From positions 248,001-312,000 of the forward strand of contig NZ_JAGIXS010000001.1 in NCBI RefSeq assembly GCF_030014915.1: DNA of 64,000 nucleotides, read 5' to 3'. Position 1 is the stretch's first letter. Every line of letters starts with the position of its first letter. The stretch is from Pelomonas sp. V22 (GTDB taxonomy: Bacteria; Pseudomonadota; Gammaproteobacteria; Burkholderiales; Burkholderiaceae_C). Below the pieces are notes generated by a model. That model had not been told where the DNA came from. It did not search any database and worked only from the letters and a program-made list of their open reading frames with translations. The position numbers and the translations under genes are program-made. Shown here piece after piece: positions 63,801-64,000 of this stretch.

Positions 63801-64000
63801 CGCCCTTCAGCTATGCCTGGACGGGTGTGACGCCCGGTGGCTATGTGCTGACCGCCGTGGCCACCGACAATGCCGGCGCCACCACCACGTCCAGCGCCGT
63901 GGCCATCGTCGTCAATGCGCCCAACGTGGCGCCCACGGTCAGCCTGAGCTCGCCCACCACCGGCAGCCTCTTCAGCGCGCCAGCCACGGTCAGCGTCAGC
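60851..64000 (+). CDS. Large Kelch/Ig-like/discoidin lipoprotein (cut by window edge)
   Basis: 1050 codons without a stop at the edge. The signal peptide ends at lipobox LSSC (Cys27), so outer-membrane lipoprotein. Residues about 55-480 hold at least five Kelch-type blades (VIFGGNG, VLFGGKS, VLFGGVC, VLFGGAE, VIFGGRA). Three bacterial Ig-like repeats of about 90-95 residues follow (about 485-760, each with GxxSKVEFFAG and VATDN), then an F5/8-type discoidin-like domain (about 765-925), then two more Ig-like units to the edge. Propeller plus discoidin suggests carbohydrate binding on the cell surface, fitting its place after the polysaccharide operon. Start ATG 60851; the ATG at 60860 is also possible. 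Confidence 0.85.
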   Translation, partial: MRGMSLRITPSPLLALALLTAALLSSCGGGNGEDSKTSTAQGNQRRIAAAGGTGTPVAPVLNGNWTQLPNPKYAPPVGPYARVWTEMLWDPLLHEMVIFGGNGATGYENDIWSYNASTTNWTVIDPQVNCPGNYGFDKPNGTDDTNFKYDPVNRLYWIFGVASGYRCPPYATTRTAATGTTATQVVDPSLTPPASGSYVQWHLRSGGFDVLVSGYDDNAKTLTLASPITGLNPGSSYQLYATAGAGIWYFDPATKTWVGQDTPPGNTGITPTGARIAPAVAYSDASEAFVLFGGKSLGSDKSVWRLDVRTKLWTQLPVPSGGTPPHMREMLNSLVYDKANDVFVLFGGVCSYDGVCPEYSKPGQTWVYHLPSNTWTNMNPPVAPSPRAQQVMSYDEEHGVIVLFGGAEAGTGEGVGASDTWYYHVASNTWTQVSTPTTPPGRYLSQITYDADLKRTVIFGGRATGMLGDIWALKLVKAVGAPTVALTSPTAGSSYFAPASINISADASDVGGSISKVEFFAGATKIGEASSAPYALSWNNVAIGSYAITAVATDNTGMTATSAAVNISVIPVPNAPPTVSLGAPISGDVFTAPASITLTANASDSDGTVSKVEFYAGSTKLGEATSAPWSYNWSGVSAGNYSLKAVATDNGGASTTSSTVSIVVNPSVNQPPVVSLTAPTGGSSYTSPAAITLTASASDADGSVAKVEFFAGATKLGEKTSAPFSYAWTGVAAGSYALSARATDNSGATTTSSTVNVTVSDPVGSGPSVNVALQSNGGVASASSVYSTAYPVSAINDGNRRGNNWGNGGGWNDASASSWTDWAQINFSGSKTINRIVVYTLADNYASAPEATASTTFTQYGLTDFQVQYWNGSSWVTVPGGSVTGNNYVMRGFTFPAVTTDRIRVLVSSSLYWYSRIVELEAWTSGDAGPNTPPAVALTSPLPGANFTAPASITLQATATDSDGSVAKVEFFNGATKIGESTTAPFSYAWTGVTPGGYVLTAVATDNAGATTTSSAVAIVVNAPNVAPTVSLSSPTTGSLFSAPATVSVS
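62303..64000 (+). repeat. Tandem Ig-like domain repeats within the lipoprotein
   Basis: Coding repeats of about 270-285 bases at roughly 62303-62565, 62575-62850, 62865-63130 and 63650-63910, with another begun at about 63925. The block 63143-63635 interrupts them with the discoidin-like domain. Each unit encodes SP-x-SG-SxxxAPAxIxL, DxDGxVxKVEFF and GxYxLxAxATDN. DNA similarity between units makes recombination and copy-number change possible. Confidence 0.75.

Noticed and set aside
43400-64000. Search for exosortase, PEP-CTERM tails, PrsK/PrsR regulators or a Wzy polymerase in the polysaccharide region
   Set aside because: None recognised in the window; they may be elsewhere in the genome or beyond 64000.
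1-64000. tRNA, rRNA, insertion sequences, integrases, prophage genes
   Set aside because: No cloverleaf, rRNA segment, transposase or terminal inverted repeat was recognised by eye; a tRNA scan would be the decisive check.

Overview
The window is dense, very GC-rich bacterial chromosome, almost wall-to-wall genes with short gaps. Its content points to a beta-proteobacterium of the order Burkholderiales, probably the Roseateles / Pelomonas / Mitsuaria / Rubrivivax neighbourhood. The reasons are a GntR-sdhCDAB block divergent from mdh, a CitE-like protein and acnB; an exosortase-A (XrtA)-associated cluster; a FliA-type promoter; and the codon bias. The genus is inferred, not proven. No rRNA, tRNA, CRISPR array, insertion sequence or prophage was recognised, and no gene-free stretch exceeds 300 bases.

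Layout. (1) 1-10141, TCA-cycle block: sdhB (cut by the window edge), sdhA, sdhD, sdhC and a HutC-type GntR regulator on the minus strand. Divergent on plus are mdh, a CitE-like lyase, a small secreted protein, a VapBC toxin-antitoxin pair and acnB. acnB follows vapC by only 34 bases. (2) 10295-18590, mixed envelope and signalling genes: an S41 peptidase, a soluble TPR histidine kinase, periplasmic CpdB, an orphan FlgC-like protein behind a near-consensus sigma-28 promoter, a lipoprotein hydrolase, and a PAS-GGDEF protein whose catalytic motif is destroyed while its c-di-GMP inhibitory site is intact. (3) 18828-34951: two coupled secreted amidohydrolase-like proteins, periplasmic-type DNA ligase (LigE) beside exonuclease I, an S9 peptidase, PBP1A, a MetA-like outer-membrane protein, a chemoreceptor, an orphan KAS III and GMP reductase. 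(4) 34981-43403: a secreted phospholipase D-like protein, a His-rich Spy/CpxP-like protein with its two-component system, valS, a D-2-hydroxyacid dehydrogenase-like protein lacking key residues, and galU.

(5) 43400-64000, extracellular-polysaccharide and exosortase-A-associated region. galU (UDP-glucose supply) is coupled to an acyltransferase. Then come a methyltransferase and, divergently arranged, a PLP decarboxylase plus AMP-forming ligase (minus strand) and an acyl carrier protein plus two alpha/beta-hydrolase-like proteins (plus strand). These five are the families known as exosortase-A-system-associated. They are followed by a TPR protein, a DegT-family enzyme, a GNAT/FemAB-like acyltransferase, a GT4 glycosyltransferase, a Wzx-like flippase, two more glycosyltransferases, an asparagine-synthase-like enzyme without its glutaminase cysteine, a methyltransferase, and a large Kelch/Ig/discoidin lipoprotein running off the end. 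From the TPR gene to the GT2 gene every junction overlaps, so the block is very likely one translationally coupled operon. No exosortase, PEP-CTERM protein or polysaccharide polymerase is visible here.

Best candidates for unusual biology: the ACP/ligase/decarboxylase/hydrolase module with its odd nucleophile residues and the Cys-less asparagine synthase; the inactive GGDEF receptor; the sigma-28-driven FlgC orphan; the His-rich Spy-like/TCS cassette; and the possible capture of acnB transcription by a toxin-antitoxin promoter.
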